Shown here: positions 1-7,210 of the stretch, in pieces
Layout: every line of letters starts with the position of its first letter
Position numbering within the stretch: position 1 is the first letter of the stretch
Source of the DNA: Palsa-504 sp963753195
GTDB taxonomy: Bacteria > Actinomycetota > Actinomycetes > Streptosporangiales > Streptosporangiaceae
Length of the DNA: 64,000 nt
NCBI GenBank assembly: GCA_963753195.1
Contig: CAVWBH010000009.1
Location: forward strand, 868,001-932,000
Reading direction: 5' to 3'
Made by a program: the position numbers and the translations under genes
Notes under the pieces: generated by a model
The model's database searches: none
Told to the model about the DNA's origin: nothing
What the model saw: only the letters and a program-made list of their open reading frames with translations

Positions 1-60
1 CGGCGGATCTTGCGCGGGCTCACATCGGATCAGCCTATTCGAGCGGTAGAGTTACCCGAC

Positions 61-717
61 GTGCGGCTCGTCATCGCCCGGTGCAGCGTCGACTACGTCG
101 GCCGGCTCACCGCTCACCTGCCTTCGGCGCTGCGCCTGCTCATCGTCAAGGCGGACGGGTCTGTCCTGGTGCACAGCGACGGCGGCTCGTACAAGCCGCT
201 GAACTGGATGTCGCCGCCGTGCCGGCTGACCGAGGAGCCGGGACGGTGGTCGGTCAGCAACAAGGCCGGCGAGACCCTGGTGATCACGATTTCCGAGGTG
301 ATGAGCGACACCTCAGTGGATCTCGGGGTGGATCCGGGGCTGGTCAAGGACGGCGTCGAGGCGCATCTGCAGGAGCTGCTGGCCGTCCAGCTCGACCTGC
401 TGGGAGACGGCTGGCGGCTGGTGCGCCGCGAGTTCCCGACCCCGATCGGCCCGGTGGACCTCATGTGCCGGGACGAGGCCGGGCTCAGCGTGGCCGTGGA
501 GATCAAGCGGCGCGGCGAGATCGACGGGGTGGAGCAGCTGACCAGGTACCTGGACCTGCTGAACCGGGACCCGCTGCTGGCCCCGGTCCAGGGCGTGTTC
601 GCCGCCCAGGAGATCAGGCCGCAGGCTCGCGTGCTCGCGGTCGACCGCGGCATCCGCTGCGTGACGCTCGACTACGACCGGATGCGCGGCGTGCTGTCGG
701 AGGACACGCTGTTCTGA
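61..717 (+). CDS. nucS: Endonuclease NucS (mismatch-specific)
   Basis: NucS/EndoMS cuts both strands at mismatches and carries the non-canonical mismatch repair of actinobacteria, which lack MutS/MutL. The 218-residue product has the N-terminal DNA-binding beta-sandwich (about residues 1-100, with the conserved stretch YKPLNWMSPP near 44-53) and a C-terminal RecB-like nuclease domain. Its catalytic set is visible: Asp133 (GPVD), Glu147 and Lys149 (EIKRR) and Gln159. The C-terminus ends in EDTLF, resembling the short tail by which NucS contacts the beta clamp (inference). I chose the GTG at 61 because the family begins VRLVIAxC; an in-frame TTG at 10 would add 17 unconserved residues. The gene stands alone, converging on the SDR gene. 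Confidence 0.93.
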   Translation: MRLVIARCSVDYVGRLTAHLPSALRLLIVKADGSVLVHSDGGSYKPLNWMSPPCRLTEEPGRWSVSNKAGETLVITISEVMSDTSVDLGVDPGLVKDGVEAHLQELLAVQLDLLGDGWRLVRREFPTPIGPVDLMCRDEAGLSVAVEIKRRGEIDGVEQLTRYLDLLNRDPLLAPVQGVFAAQEIRPQARVLAVDRGIRCVTLDYDRMRGVLSEDTLF

Positions 718-720
718 CCC

Positions 721-797
721 GCTTGTCGTGGCCTGCTCGTCGTGGCCCGCTTGTCGTGGCCCGCTCGCTCGTCTGGCCCGCTTGCCTGGCCCGCTCG
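721..797. repeat. Degenerate 13-17 bp tandem repeat after nucS
   Basis: About five copies of a unit like GCTTGTCGTGGCCC follow the nucS stop codon directly, with variation in the middle of the unit (CTTGTCG, CTCGTCG, CTCGCTCGTC, CTTGCC). They are not coding in any plausible gene. The array abuts the perfect palindrome at 800-849, so the two together fill the space between two convergent genes. Confidence 0.7.
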
Positions 798-799
798 CA

Positions 800-849
800 T
801 TATCGTGGATCGTTACTGCCCGCGCGCGGGCAGTAACGATCCACGATAA
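800..849. repeat. Perfect 50-bp palindrome, family A copy 1
   Basis: Two 25-bp arms (800-824 and 825-849) are exact reverse complements without a loop, starting TTATCGTGGATCG. It lies between the convergent stops of nucS and the SDR gene, where it could also act as a bidirectional terminator, although no T-run follows. A related element lies at 55879-55932 and differs at paired positions in both arms, which marks this as a dispersed palindromic repeat family and not an isolated hairpin. Confidence 0.85.
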
Positions 850-861
850 CGGGCTGACCGG

Positions 862-1620
862 CTAGACGAGGACGGCGCCGCCGGATATGTCGAGGACGGC
901 GCCGGTGATCCAGCCGGACTCGGCGGAGGCGAGGAACGCGGCGGCGGTGGCGACGTCCTGCGGGGTGCCGAGCCGTCTGAGCGGGTGCGCGTCGGCGAGC
1001 GAGGCCTGCAGTTGGGGCGGGATCCGGTTCTGGTTGCCCTCGGTGAGGATGGTCTCCGGGGTGATGCAGTTGACGCGGATGCCGAACGGGCCCGCCTGGG
1101 CGGCGGCCGCCTGGGTCAGCAGCGCGACGCCCGCCTTGGCCGCCGCGTACGGCATCGGCGAGCGGGGGTCGGCGCGGCGCCCGGCGGCTGAGCCGATGGT
1201 GATTATCGTGCCGCCGCGGCGTTCCTTCATCCCGGGCAGGAAGCTCTTCAGGGTGAGGAAGGTGGCCAGCAGGTTGCTGTCGACTGTGGCGCGCCACCCG
1301 TCCTCGGGGATCTGCTCAAGCGGCACGGGCGGGGTGAGGCTGCCGCCGGCGTTGGCGACCAGGATGCTAACCGGCCCCCATGCCTCCTCGATCTGGCCGC
1401 GCACCGACTCAACCTGTTTGTAGTCGGTGACGTCGCCGGTCGTGGCCATGGCCTGGCCGCCGTCGCTAATGATCGCGGCCGCCACGCGGTCCGCAGCGGC
1501 CTGGTCGCGCCCGTGCACGGCGACGGCGGCCCCGCGGCGCGCGAACTCGGCGGCGATGGCTGCCCCGATGCCCCGGGTGCTGCCGGTGACCAGGGCGATC
1601 TGCCCGTCGAGCGAGCTCAC
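862..1620 (-). CDS. SDR family NAD(P)-dependent oxidoreductase
   Basis: A 252-residue classical short-chain dehydrogenase. The cofactor motif TGSTRGIG lies near residues 12-19, NAGG near 90, the catalytic Ser in IGSAAG near 142, and YAAAK (Tyr/Lys) near 158-162. It ends in the usual ISGGAVLV. SDR proteins of this type reduce or oxidise alcohol/ketone groups; the substrate cannot be read from sequence. Its start overlaps the end of the upstream VOC gene by 4 bases (ATGA), so the two are one translationally coupled operon driven by the MarR-overlapped promoter at 2049-2077. Confidence 0.9.
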   Translation of the reverse strand: MSSLDGQIALVTGSTRGIGAAIAAEFARRGAAVAVHGRDQAAADRVAAAIISDGGQAMATTGDVTDYKQVESVRGQIEEAWGPVSILVANAGGSLTPPVPLEQIPEDGWRATVDSNLLATFLTLKSFLPGMKERRGGTIITIGSAAGRRADPRSPMPYAAAKAGVALLTQAAAAQAGPFGIRVNCITPETILTEGNQNRIPPQLQASLADAHPLRRLGTPQDVATAAAFLASAESGWITGAVLDISGGAVLV

Positions 1621-2000
1621 TGGTGCACCTCCTTCACCGCGGTGAGGATCTCCATGAGGTGGCCGTCCGGGTCCCGGAAGTAGGTGCCGCGGCGGCCGTT
1701 CTTGCTGGTGTAGACCTGACCGGGCTGACGGCCCTGCGGGTCGGCATAGTACGTGATGCCCCGATCCTTGATCCGGGCGAAGGTGGCCTGGAATTCCTCG
1801 TCGCTCAGCTGGAACGCGTAGTGGTGCTCGTCGACGTGGTCGTAGTGATCGAAGTCCAGGCTCACCCCGTTGGCCAGCGTCACCGGGGTGAAGTGCGCCA
1901 CCGGCGGGTCAACCGGCAGGCCGAGCAGGCCGGCCAGGAACTGTGCCGATAGCTGCGGGTCGTGCGCGGGAACGATGGTGTGGTTCAGCTCGATGGGCAT
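1617..2000 (-). CDS. VOC family protein (glyoxalase/dioxygenase fold)
   Basis: A 127-residue vicinal-oxygen-chelate domain protein, the length of a single glyoxalase-I/extradiol-type module. The N-terminal LNHTIVPAHD holds the first metal-ligand His, HHYAFQL near residues 60-66 a second, and the terminal FRDPDGHLMEIL a Glu ligand near 117, so a metal site is plausible. First gene of the two-gene operon with the SDR oxidoreductase; the start codon follows an AG-rich ribosome site (AAAGGGAGC). Divergent from a MarR regulator, which suggests a small detoxification or aromatic/aldehyde-handling unit. Exact reaction unknown. Confidence 0.85.
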   Translation of the reverse strand: MPIELNHTIVPAHDPQLSAQFLAGLLGLPVDPPVAHFTPVTLANGVSLDFDHYDHVDEHHYAFQLSDEEFQATFARIKDRGITYYADPQGRQPGQVYTSKNGRRGTYFRDPDGHLMEILTAVKEVHQ

Positions 2001-2048
2001 GGCCTGCTCCCTTTCGGTTTACGGCCCCTGCGGGGGCTGATGCAGAGA

Positions 2049-2077
2049 AGATTAGATGTCTAAGAGTTAGTTGTCAA
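2049..2077 (-). promoter_or_regulatory. Sigma-70-type promoter of the VOC-SDR operon
   Basis: On the minus strand a perfect -35 TTGACA (plus-strand 2072-2077) is followed after 17 bp by -10 TAATCT (2049-2054). Transcription would start about 40 bases upstream of the VOC start codon. The leader contains a short GC hairpin near 2022-2038. The spacer and -10 overlap the first MarR half-site. Confidence 0.75.
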
Positions 2078-2094
2078 ACCCTTAGACATCTAAT
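2051..2094. promoter_or_regulatory. Twin MarR operator
   Basis: Two exact inverted 14-bp arms (2051-2064 and 2081-2094) each contain the imperfect palindrome TTAGA-(TG/CA)-TCTAA, a typical MarR dimer site. The centres are 30 bp apart, about three helical turns, so two dimers would sit on one DNA face. One site covers the -10/spacer of the VOC promoter and the other covers the spacer of the marR promoter, implying joint repression and autoregulation. Confidence 0.75.
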
Positions 2095-2099
2095 ATTTG
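2071..2099 (+). promoter_or_regulatory. Candidate marR promoter
   Basis: TTGTCA (2071-2076), 17-bp spacer, TATTTG (2094-2099); the -10 is weak. The -35 uses the same seven bases TTGTCAA that give TTGACA on the opposite strand, so the two divergent promoters share one -35 block. Confidence 0.5.
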
Positions 2100-2115
2100 T
2101 GATAGGCTGGCTGGC

Positions 2116-2592
2116 ATGCCAGCACCGTTTCCCCTCCCGATCGGGCTCCGCTTGAACCAGACGTCCCGCGTGGTGGAGCGGGCGTTCGACGAGGCTCTCG
2201 CCGAAGCAGGCGGCACCGTGCCGGTCTGGCTGATCCTGCTCAACCTCAAGCTCCGCAAGCCCGCCAACCAGCGGGAACTCGCCGAGGCCGTAGGGGTGCG
2301 CGAGGCCACGCTGACGCACCACCTGAACGCCATGGACGCGCGGGGGCTGATCACCCGGACCCGGGATGCCGCCAACCGGCGAGTCCAGGTGGTCACGCTG
2401 ACCGGAGCGGGCGAAACGGCGTTCGCGCGGTTGCGGGACACCGCGATCGCCTTTGACGCCCGGCTGCGAGCGGGCCTCACCGAGGCCGACGTGGCGACGC
2501 TCAACGCCCTTCTCGGCCGCCTGGCCGCCAACGTGGGCGCTGAGGAGGCGGCTCCGCCCTGGGCGGGTGCGGCCGACCGCCACCGGGAGTGA
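2116..2592 (+). CDS. MarR family transcriptional regulator
   Basis: A 158-residue winged-helix protein of normal MarR size. The DNA-binding core lies about residues 45-105 (NQRELAEAVGVREATLTHHLNAMDARGLITRTRDAANRR), including recognition helix and wing, flanked by dimerisation helices. Divergently transcribed from the VOC-SDR operon and preceded by two TTAGA-N2-TCTAA sites that overlap both promoters, so it most likely represses itself and the operon until a small ligand binds. Ligand unknown. Confidence 0.9.
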   Translation: MPAPFPLPIGLRLNQTSRVVERAFDEALAEAGGTVPVWLILLNLKLRKPANQRELAEAVGVREATLTHHLNAMDARGLITRTRDAANRRVQVVTLTGAGETAFARLRDTAIAFDARLRAGLTEADVATLNALLGRLAANVGAEEAAPPWAGAADRHRE

Positions 2593-2600
2593 ACGCTGCG

Positions 2601-2628
2601 GCCGGGCGTTTCCGCGGAAACGCCCGGC
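2601..2628. repeat. Perfect 28-bp palindrome, family B copy 1
   Basis: Arms 2601-2614 and 2615-2628 are exact reverse complements around the core CGTTTCCGCGGAAACG. The element lies between marR and the DUF222/HNH gene. The same 16-bp core recurs at 3374-3389 and 3581-3596 inside that gene. No T-run follows, so it is not an obvious terminator of marR, though that role is possible. Confidence 0.8.
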
Positions 2629-2684
2629 GGAGTCCCGCGGCTCGGCATCATTAAATGTCATAGCCAGGTGTTATTATCAAATTT

Positions 2685-4404
2685 ATGTTCGATACACTGT
2701 CTGACTCCGATCATGCCGTCCCGGACGACGACGCCCTGGCTCCGGACCGGGCCTCGGTGGAGGTGCCGTTGGAGCGGGTGGAGGCGCAGATCTGTGAGCT
2801 GGCCGGGCATTTGGCCGCGGCGACGTGCCGGTTCCTGGTGCTGCTGGGGGATTTTGATGCCCGGCGGGGCTGGGCGAGCTGGGAGATGACCAGCTGTGCG
2901 GCGTGGCTGTCGTGGAAGTGCCAGATGTCCTCAGGTACGGCCCGTGAGCATGTCCGGGTGGCCCGGGCGCTGCGGGACCTGCCGGTGATCCGCGGGGACT
3001 TCGGGGCGGGCCGCCTCTCGTATGCCAAGGTGCGGGCGCTGACCCGGATCGCGACGGCCGGGACGGAGGCGGGGCTGGCGGAGCTGGCCGGCCCGATGAC
3101 CGCTAATCAGCTGGAGCGGTTCGCCCGGGCGCACCGGCAGGTCACCTCCGTCGATGACCAGGCCGCCCGGATCCGCCGCCGGCTGGCCTTCCGGTTCGAG
3201 GACGACGGGTCGCTGTCCGGCACGTTCCGCCTGCCGCCGCTGGCCGGCGCGGTGCTGCTGAAGGCCCTGCGCGCCGCAGCCGCCGACCTAGAGCACCCGC
3301 ATCCCGCCGAGCCGGAACACGGCCAGCCGGGTGCCTTCGAGCAGCCGGCTGGCGGCCAGCCGGAGCGGCCGGGCGTTTCCGCGGAAACGGATCCGGGCCG
3401 GCCGCTGGCGCCGACGTCCTCCGGCCTGGCCGACGCGCTGCTGGTCATCGCGGAGGCATTCCTGGGCGGCAAGGCCGCGGCCGCCGATGATCCGGAGGTC
3501 TACCAGGTCATCGTGCACGTCGGCACCGACGCCATTACCCCCGGGCGCCCCGGCGACCACCCGGCCGCCGGGGCCGGGGGCGTTTCCGCGGAAACGCCGG
3601 CGCCTGAGCCGGGGGCCCAGCGACGGGTGCCGGGTGATCCGGCGGATCCGGCGCGCTGCCATGTCGAGGACGGCCCGGCCGTCGCGGCCGGCACGGCGCA
3701 GATGATCGCGTGCACGGCGACGTGGAGCTGGATGCTGCACGACAGCGCCGGGAAACTGCTGGACCTGGGCCGCCGACGTCGCCGGCCGAACACCGCGCTT
3801 CGCCGGGCCGCCCGGGAACGGGATAAATGCCGGTGCCGGTTCCCGGGCTGTGAGTCCCGGCGGGTCGACCTGCACCACATCCAGTACTGGTCCAACGGCG
3901 GCCGCACCACGCTGGAAAACCTGGTCAGCTTGTGCCGCTACCACCACCAGGTGGTCCACGACCGCGGCTACGTGATCGCTACCGCCCGCGACAGCACGTT
4001 CACCTTCTTCCAGCCCGGCGGTACCGCCCGTCCCGGCCTGCCCGGCCATGCCGCAGGCCGACGGGACGATCGAGGGCTGCCACGACGCGGACATCACCCC
4101 GGAGACGATCATCCCGGCCTGGTACGGCGAGCGGCTGGACCTGGACCACGCCATCTACATCTGCTTCGCCAACGCCGCCAACGCCGCCACAGACGCACGC
4201 GCCACCGGGCATGGGCGCCCGGGCGACGTCGGCCATCCGTCGGTTCCGGTGGCCCAGCCGGACACGGCGGCCCAGCCGGACACGGTGGTCCAGCCGGACA
4301 CGGCGGGCCGGGGCGACGACGACAAGCCGGGCCGGCCCCTCAAGTGGGTCATCGAGCCACAGGACTGGATGCCTAGCCTGCGCGGTGACCCTGCCGCTAA
4401 CTGA
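2685..4404 (+). CDS. 13E12-repeat-type DUF222/HNH endonuclease protein, frameshifted near the C-terminus
   Basis: An N-terminal DUF222 region (about residues 20-330) is followed by an HNH nuclease core: CRFPGCESRRVDLHHIQYWSN, then NLVSLCRYHHQ (about 385-425), with the His-His pair and two Cys pairs for zinc. Proteins like this are known as the 13E12 repeat family and are often multicopy in actinomycetes; their biological role is poorly defined. The frame from 2685 stays open to 4376, but after about 4045 conserved sequence (MPQADGTIEGCHDADI, then PAWYGERLDLDHAI) continues in the next frame to 4404, consistent with one extra C in GGCC at 4044-4047. Two in-frame copies of a palindrome each encode GVSAET. 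The shifted tail holds a three-fold QPDT repeat. Confidence 0.85.
3374..3389. repeat. Family B palindrome copy 2, inside the HNH gene
   Basis: The 16-bp core CGTTTCCGCGGAAACG lies in the coding frame and encodes VSAET within GVSAET, in a linker-like Pro/Gly-rich part of the DUF222 region. It is identical to the core upstream of the gene. Confidence 0.8.
3579..3598. repeat. Family B palindrome copy 3, inside the HNH gene
   Basis: A 20-bp perfect palindrome with the same core (3581-3596), 207 bp after copy 2 and in the same codon phase, so it again encodes GVSAET. Flanking sequence is not repeated beyond a few G/C bases. Confidence 0.8.
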
Positions 4405-4480
4405 AACGGCGGCGGCCGGGGCGGGGCGTGAGATGCGGCCGGGGCGGGGTGAGACGTTGGGCGCGGGGGCCTGGTGGGGC

Positions 4481-5599
4481 CTAGCGCGCGGCCAGGTGGG
4501 CGTTGACGGCCTGGGCGCGGGGGGCTAGGGCGGAGAGCTCGGTGACGGTGACACCGGCCGCGCGGAGCTGCTCAGCGCCGTCGCCCGCGGTGAAGATGGG
4601 GGGCTCGCGCCAGGCGAAGACGACGCGGGGGATGCCGGCCGCGAGGATGTGCTGGACGCAGGTCACCGGGCGGGAGGCACGGGCCCCGCACGGGACCAGG
4701 GAGCTGTAGATGGTGGCCTGGCGCAGCCGGGGGTCATCGGGGTCCAGCTTGCGCAGGGCCACCTCCTCCGCGTGATCGTGCTCCTCCTGCTCGCGGGAGA
4801 AGCCCGTGGCCAGCACCTGGCCGTCCCCGGCCACGACGACCGCGCCGACCGAGAAGGCCGACGCCGACGGCGGGGACAGCCGGGACAGCTCGACGGCCCA
4901 GCGCAGGAACCGGTGATCCGGGCCGCCAGGGCCGAGCAGGTACTGCAGCACGACCATGTTCTCCAGCCGCTGCACGGCGGCCAGGGTCATGGGGGGGCTG
5001 GTCTTGGAGCCATTGGGGGCCTGCGGGCTGAACCGGGGGGCGGCGGGGTCGGCGACGAAGAACGGGGCGATGGCCAGATCCAGTTCGTCGGCCAGGTCAG
5101 CGGCGAGGAACTCGGCCAGGAGGTGCGCGCCGCCTTCGACTAGGAGACGAGCCACGTTGCGTTCGGCCAGATCTTCCAGGAGGAAGCCGAGAGAGAGCGG
5201 GTCGCCGGCGTCAATGAGTACGGCGCGGTCGGCCAGGCGCGCGCGGGCCCGGGGTACGGCGGGGGTGGCGCAGTAGACCAGGCGCGGGGCGCCAGGGGCG
5301 AAGAAGCGGGCCCCGGGATCGAGATCGCCGGTGGCGGTGAGGGTGACCCGGGCCGGGTGCTCGCCGTGGCCGCGGGCGGCGCGGCGGGCCCGGCGGCGCG
5401 GGTCGCGGACCAGCAGCCGGGGGTCATCGGCGCGGACCGTGCCCGCCCCGACCAGGATCGCGTCGCAGCCGGCCCGGACCTCGTCCACGCGGTCCAGGTC
5501 GGCTGGGCCGGACAGGATCAGGCGGCGCGGGCGGGCGTCGTCCAGGTAGCCGTCGGCGGACGTGGCGCAGCTGAGGACGACGTACGGGCGTGGCGGCAA
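4481..5599 (-). CDS. RibD-like bifunctional protein with reversed order: reductase then deaminase
   Basis: Residues 1 to about 215 match the RibD C-terminal/dihydrofolate-reductase-like reductase (SCATSADGYLDD, GCDAILVGAGTVRADDPRL, RLLVEGGAHLLAEFL). Residues about 225-372 match a cytidine-deaminase-fold domain: HAEEVALRKL gives the zinc His and catalytic Glu, and PCGARASRPVTC gives the two zinc Cys. Canonical RibD has the deaminase first. The protein may act in riboflavin or another pyrimidine pathway, but no rib genes are nearby, so the role is open. Starts at TTG after a G-rich site; divergent from the aldehyde dehydrogenase. Confidence 0.82.
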   Translation of the reverse strand: MPPRPYVVLSCATSADGYLDDARPRRLILSGPADLDRVDEVRAGCDAILVGAGTVRADDPRLLVRDPRRRARRAARGHGEHPARVTLTATGDLDPGARFFAPGAPRLVYCATPAVPRARARLADRAVLIDAGDPLSLGFLLEDLAERNVARLLVEGGAHLLAEFLAADLADELDLAIAPFFVADPAAPRFSPQAPNGSKTSPPMTLAAVQRLENMVVLQYLLGPGGPDHRFLRWAVELSRLSPPSASAFSVGAVVVAGDGQVLATGFSREQEEHDHAEEVALRKLDPDDPRLRQATIYSSLVPCGARASRPVTCVQHILAAGIPRVVFAWREPPIFTAGDGAEQLRAAGVTVTELSALAPRAQAVNAHLAAR

Positions 5600-5648
5600 G
5601 CGGGCCCCCTTTCACGGCCAGCGTAGCTTCGGTGCTTTACTGGCAGCG

Positions 5649-7142
5649 ATGCTCGAGACAGTCAATCCCGCCACGGGCGAGGTCCTGGCCACCTTCCCGG
5701 TGGACGGGCGGCGCGAGGTCGGCGCAGCCGTCGCCGCCGCGCGGGACGCGGCCAGCTGGTGGGCCGGGCTCGGCTGGTCCGGGCGCCGCATCCGGCTGCT
5801 GGCCTGGAAGTCGTACCTGGTCAGGTACATGGAGCGGCTCGCCCAGCTGATACACGAGGAAACCGGCAAGCCGCTGGACGACGCCCGGCTCGAGATCATC
5901 ACGGCCGTGCTGCACGTCGACTGGGCCGCGCGGCACGCGCGCCGGGTGCTGCGCCCGCGCCGGGTGCGCACCGGGCTCTTCGCCGCACACCTGGCGGCCA
6001 CGGTCGAGTACCAGCCGCTCGGCGTGATCGGCGTGATCGGGCCGTGGAACTACCCGGTGTTCACCCCGATGGGCTCTATCGCGTACGCGCTGGCGGCGGG
6101 CAACGCGGTGGTGTTCAAGCCGTCGGAGCTGACACCGGCGACCGGGGCGTGGCTGGTCCGGTCGTTCGGCGAGGCGCTGGCCGTATTCGGTGAGCCGCGG
6201 CCGGTGCTGCAGCTGGTCACTGGGCCGGGGTCGACCGGCGAGGCGCTGGCCCGCAGCGGGGTGGACAAGATCGCCTTCACCGGGTCGGCGGCCACGGCGC
6301 GGAAGGTGATGGCCGCCGCGGCCGACACGCTGACCCCGGTGCTGGCCGAATGCGGCGGCAAGGACGCGCTGCTGGTCAGCGCGGACGCCGACCTGGACGC
6401 GGCGGCCGACGCCGCCGCCTGGGGCGCGATGTCCAACGCCGGGCAGACCTGCGTGGGCGTCGAGCGTGTCTACGTGGCCGACGCGGTGTACCACAGCTTC
6501 CTGGAGCGGCTGACCCAGCGGGTGAACGAGCTGCGGCCGGGCGCCGACCCGGCGGCTTCGTACGGGCCGATGACCTTGCCGTCGCAGACCGAGGTGGTCG
6601 GCAAGCATGTGGCGGACGCGGTGGCCCGGGGCGGGCGGGCGGTGGTGGGGGGCCCTGAGTCGGTCGACCCGCCGTACGTGCGGCCCGTGGTGCTGACCGA
6701 CGTGCCGGAGGGGTCCGCGGCGGTGAGCGAGGAGACGTTCGGTCCCACGGTGACGGTGCGGCCGGTGGCCAACCTGGCCGAGGCGGTGTCGTACGCCAAC
6801 GCCGGACGGTACGGGCTCGGGTCGGCGGTGTTCGCCCGCGACCGGCGGGCGGCCATGACCGCGGCCCGGACCTTGCGCACCGGGATGACGTCGGTGAACT
6901 CGGTGATCGGGTTCGCGACCGTGCCGGCCCTGCCGTTCGGCGGGGTGGGCGAGTCGGGGTTCGGCCGGATCCACGGCGCGGACGGGCTGCGCGAGTTCAC
7001 CCGGCCCAAGGCCATTACCCGGCAGCGGATGCGGCCGCCGTTCAACGTCCTGTCGTTCGGCCGGACGGACCGGGACATGCGGCGGCTGCTGGCGCTGGTC
7101 ACGCTGCTGCACGGGCGGCTGTACAAGCCCCGGGGCCGGTGA
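5649..7142 (+). CDS. Aldehyde dehydrogenase (succinate-semialdehyde dehydrogenase type)
   Basis: A 497-residue NAD(P)-dependent aldehyde dehydrogenase. Visible features: VIGPWNYPVFTP (about 130), the NAD-binding FTGSAATAR (about 220), the general-base Glu in LAECGGKD (about 243) and catalytic Cys in NAGQTCVGVERVYV (about 277). Closest in character to actinobacterial succinic-semialdehyde dehydrogenases oxidising an aldehyde to a carboxylate, though substrate is not certain. I chose ATG 5649 (MLETVNPATGEV), the usual family start; the frame is open upstream to 5562 but would overlap the divergent RibD-like gene. Confidence 0.88.
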   Translation: MLETVNPATGEVLATFPVDGRREVGAAVAAARDAASWWAGLGWSGRRIRLLAWKSYLVRYMERLAQLIHEETGKPLDDARLEIITAVLHVDWAARHARRVLRPRRVRTGLFAAHLAATVEYQPLGVIGVIGPWNYPVFTPMGSIAYALAAGNAVVFKPSELTPATGAWLVRSFGEALAVFGEPRPVLQLVTGPGSTGEALARSGVDKIAFTGSAATARKVMAAAADTLTPVLAECGGKDALLVSADADLDAAADAAAWGAMSNAGQTCVGVERVYVADAVYHSFLERLTQRVNELRPGADPAASYGPMTLPSQTEVVGKHVADAVARGGRAVVGGPESVDPPYVRPVVLTDVPEGSAAVSEETFGPTVTVRPVANLAEAVSYANAGRYGLGSAVFARDRRAAMTAARTLRTGMTSVNSVIGFATVPALPFGGVGESGFGRIHGADGLREFTRPKAITRQRMRPPFNVLSFGRTDRDMRRLLALVTLLHGRLYKPRGR

Positions 7143-7152
7143 GGGCCGGGGT

Positions 7153-7210
7153 TTCAGGTAAGCAGGGTTCAGGTGAGCAAGGTTCAGGTAAGCAGGGCTC
7201 AGCTGAGCAT
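7153..7210. repeat. 15-bp tandem repeat, 3.8 copies
   Basis: Units at 7153-7167, 7168-7182 and 7183-7197 read TTCAGGTAAGCAGGG with one or two changes, and a partial unit runs to 7210. The last partial unit contains the stop codon of the minus-strand ATPase-STAS gene. It fills the short gap between two convergent genes. Confidence 0.8.

Noticed and set aside
2685..4404. Homing endonuclease or intron
   Set aside because: The protein is a 13E12-type DUF222/HNH protein in its own gene, with no intron or intein boundaries visible.
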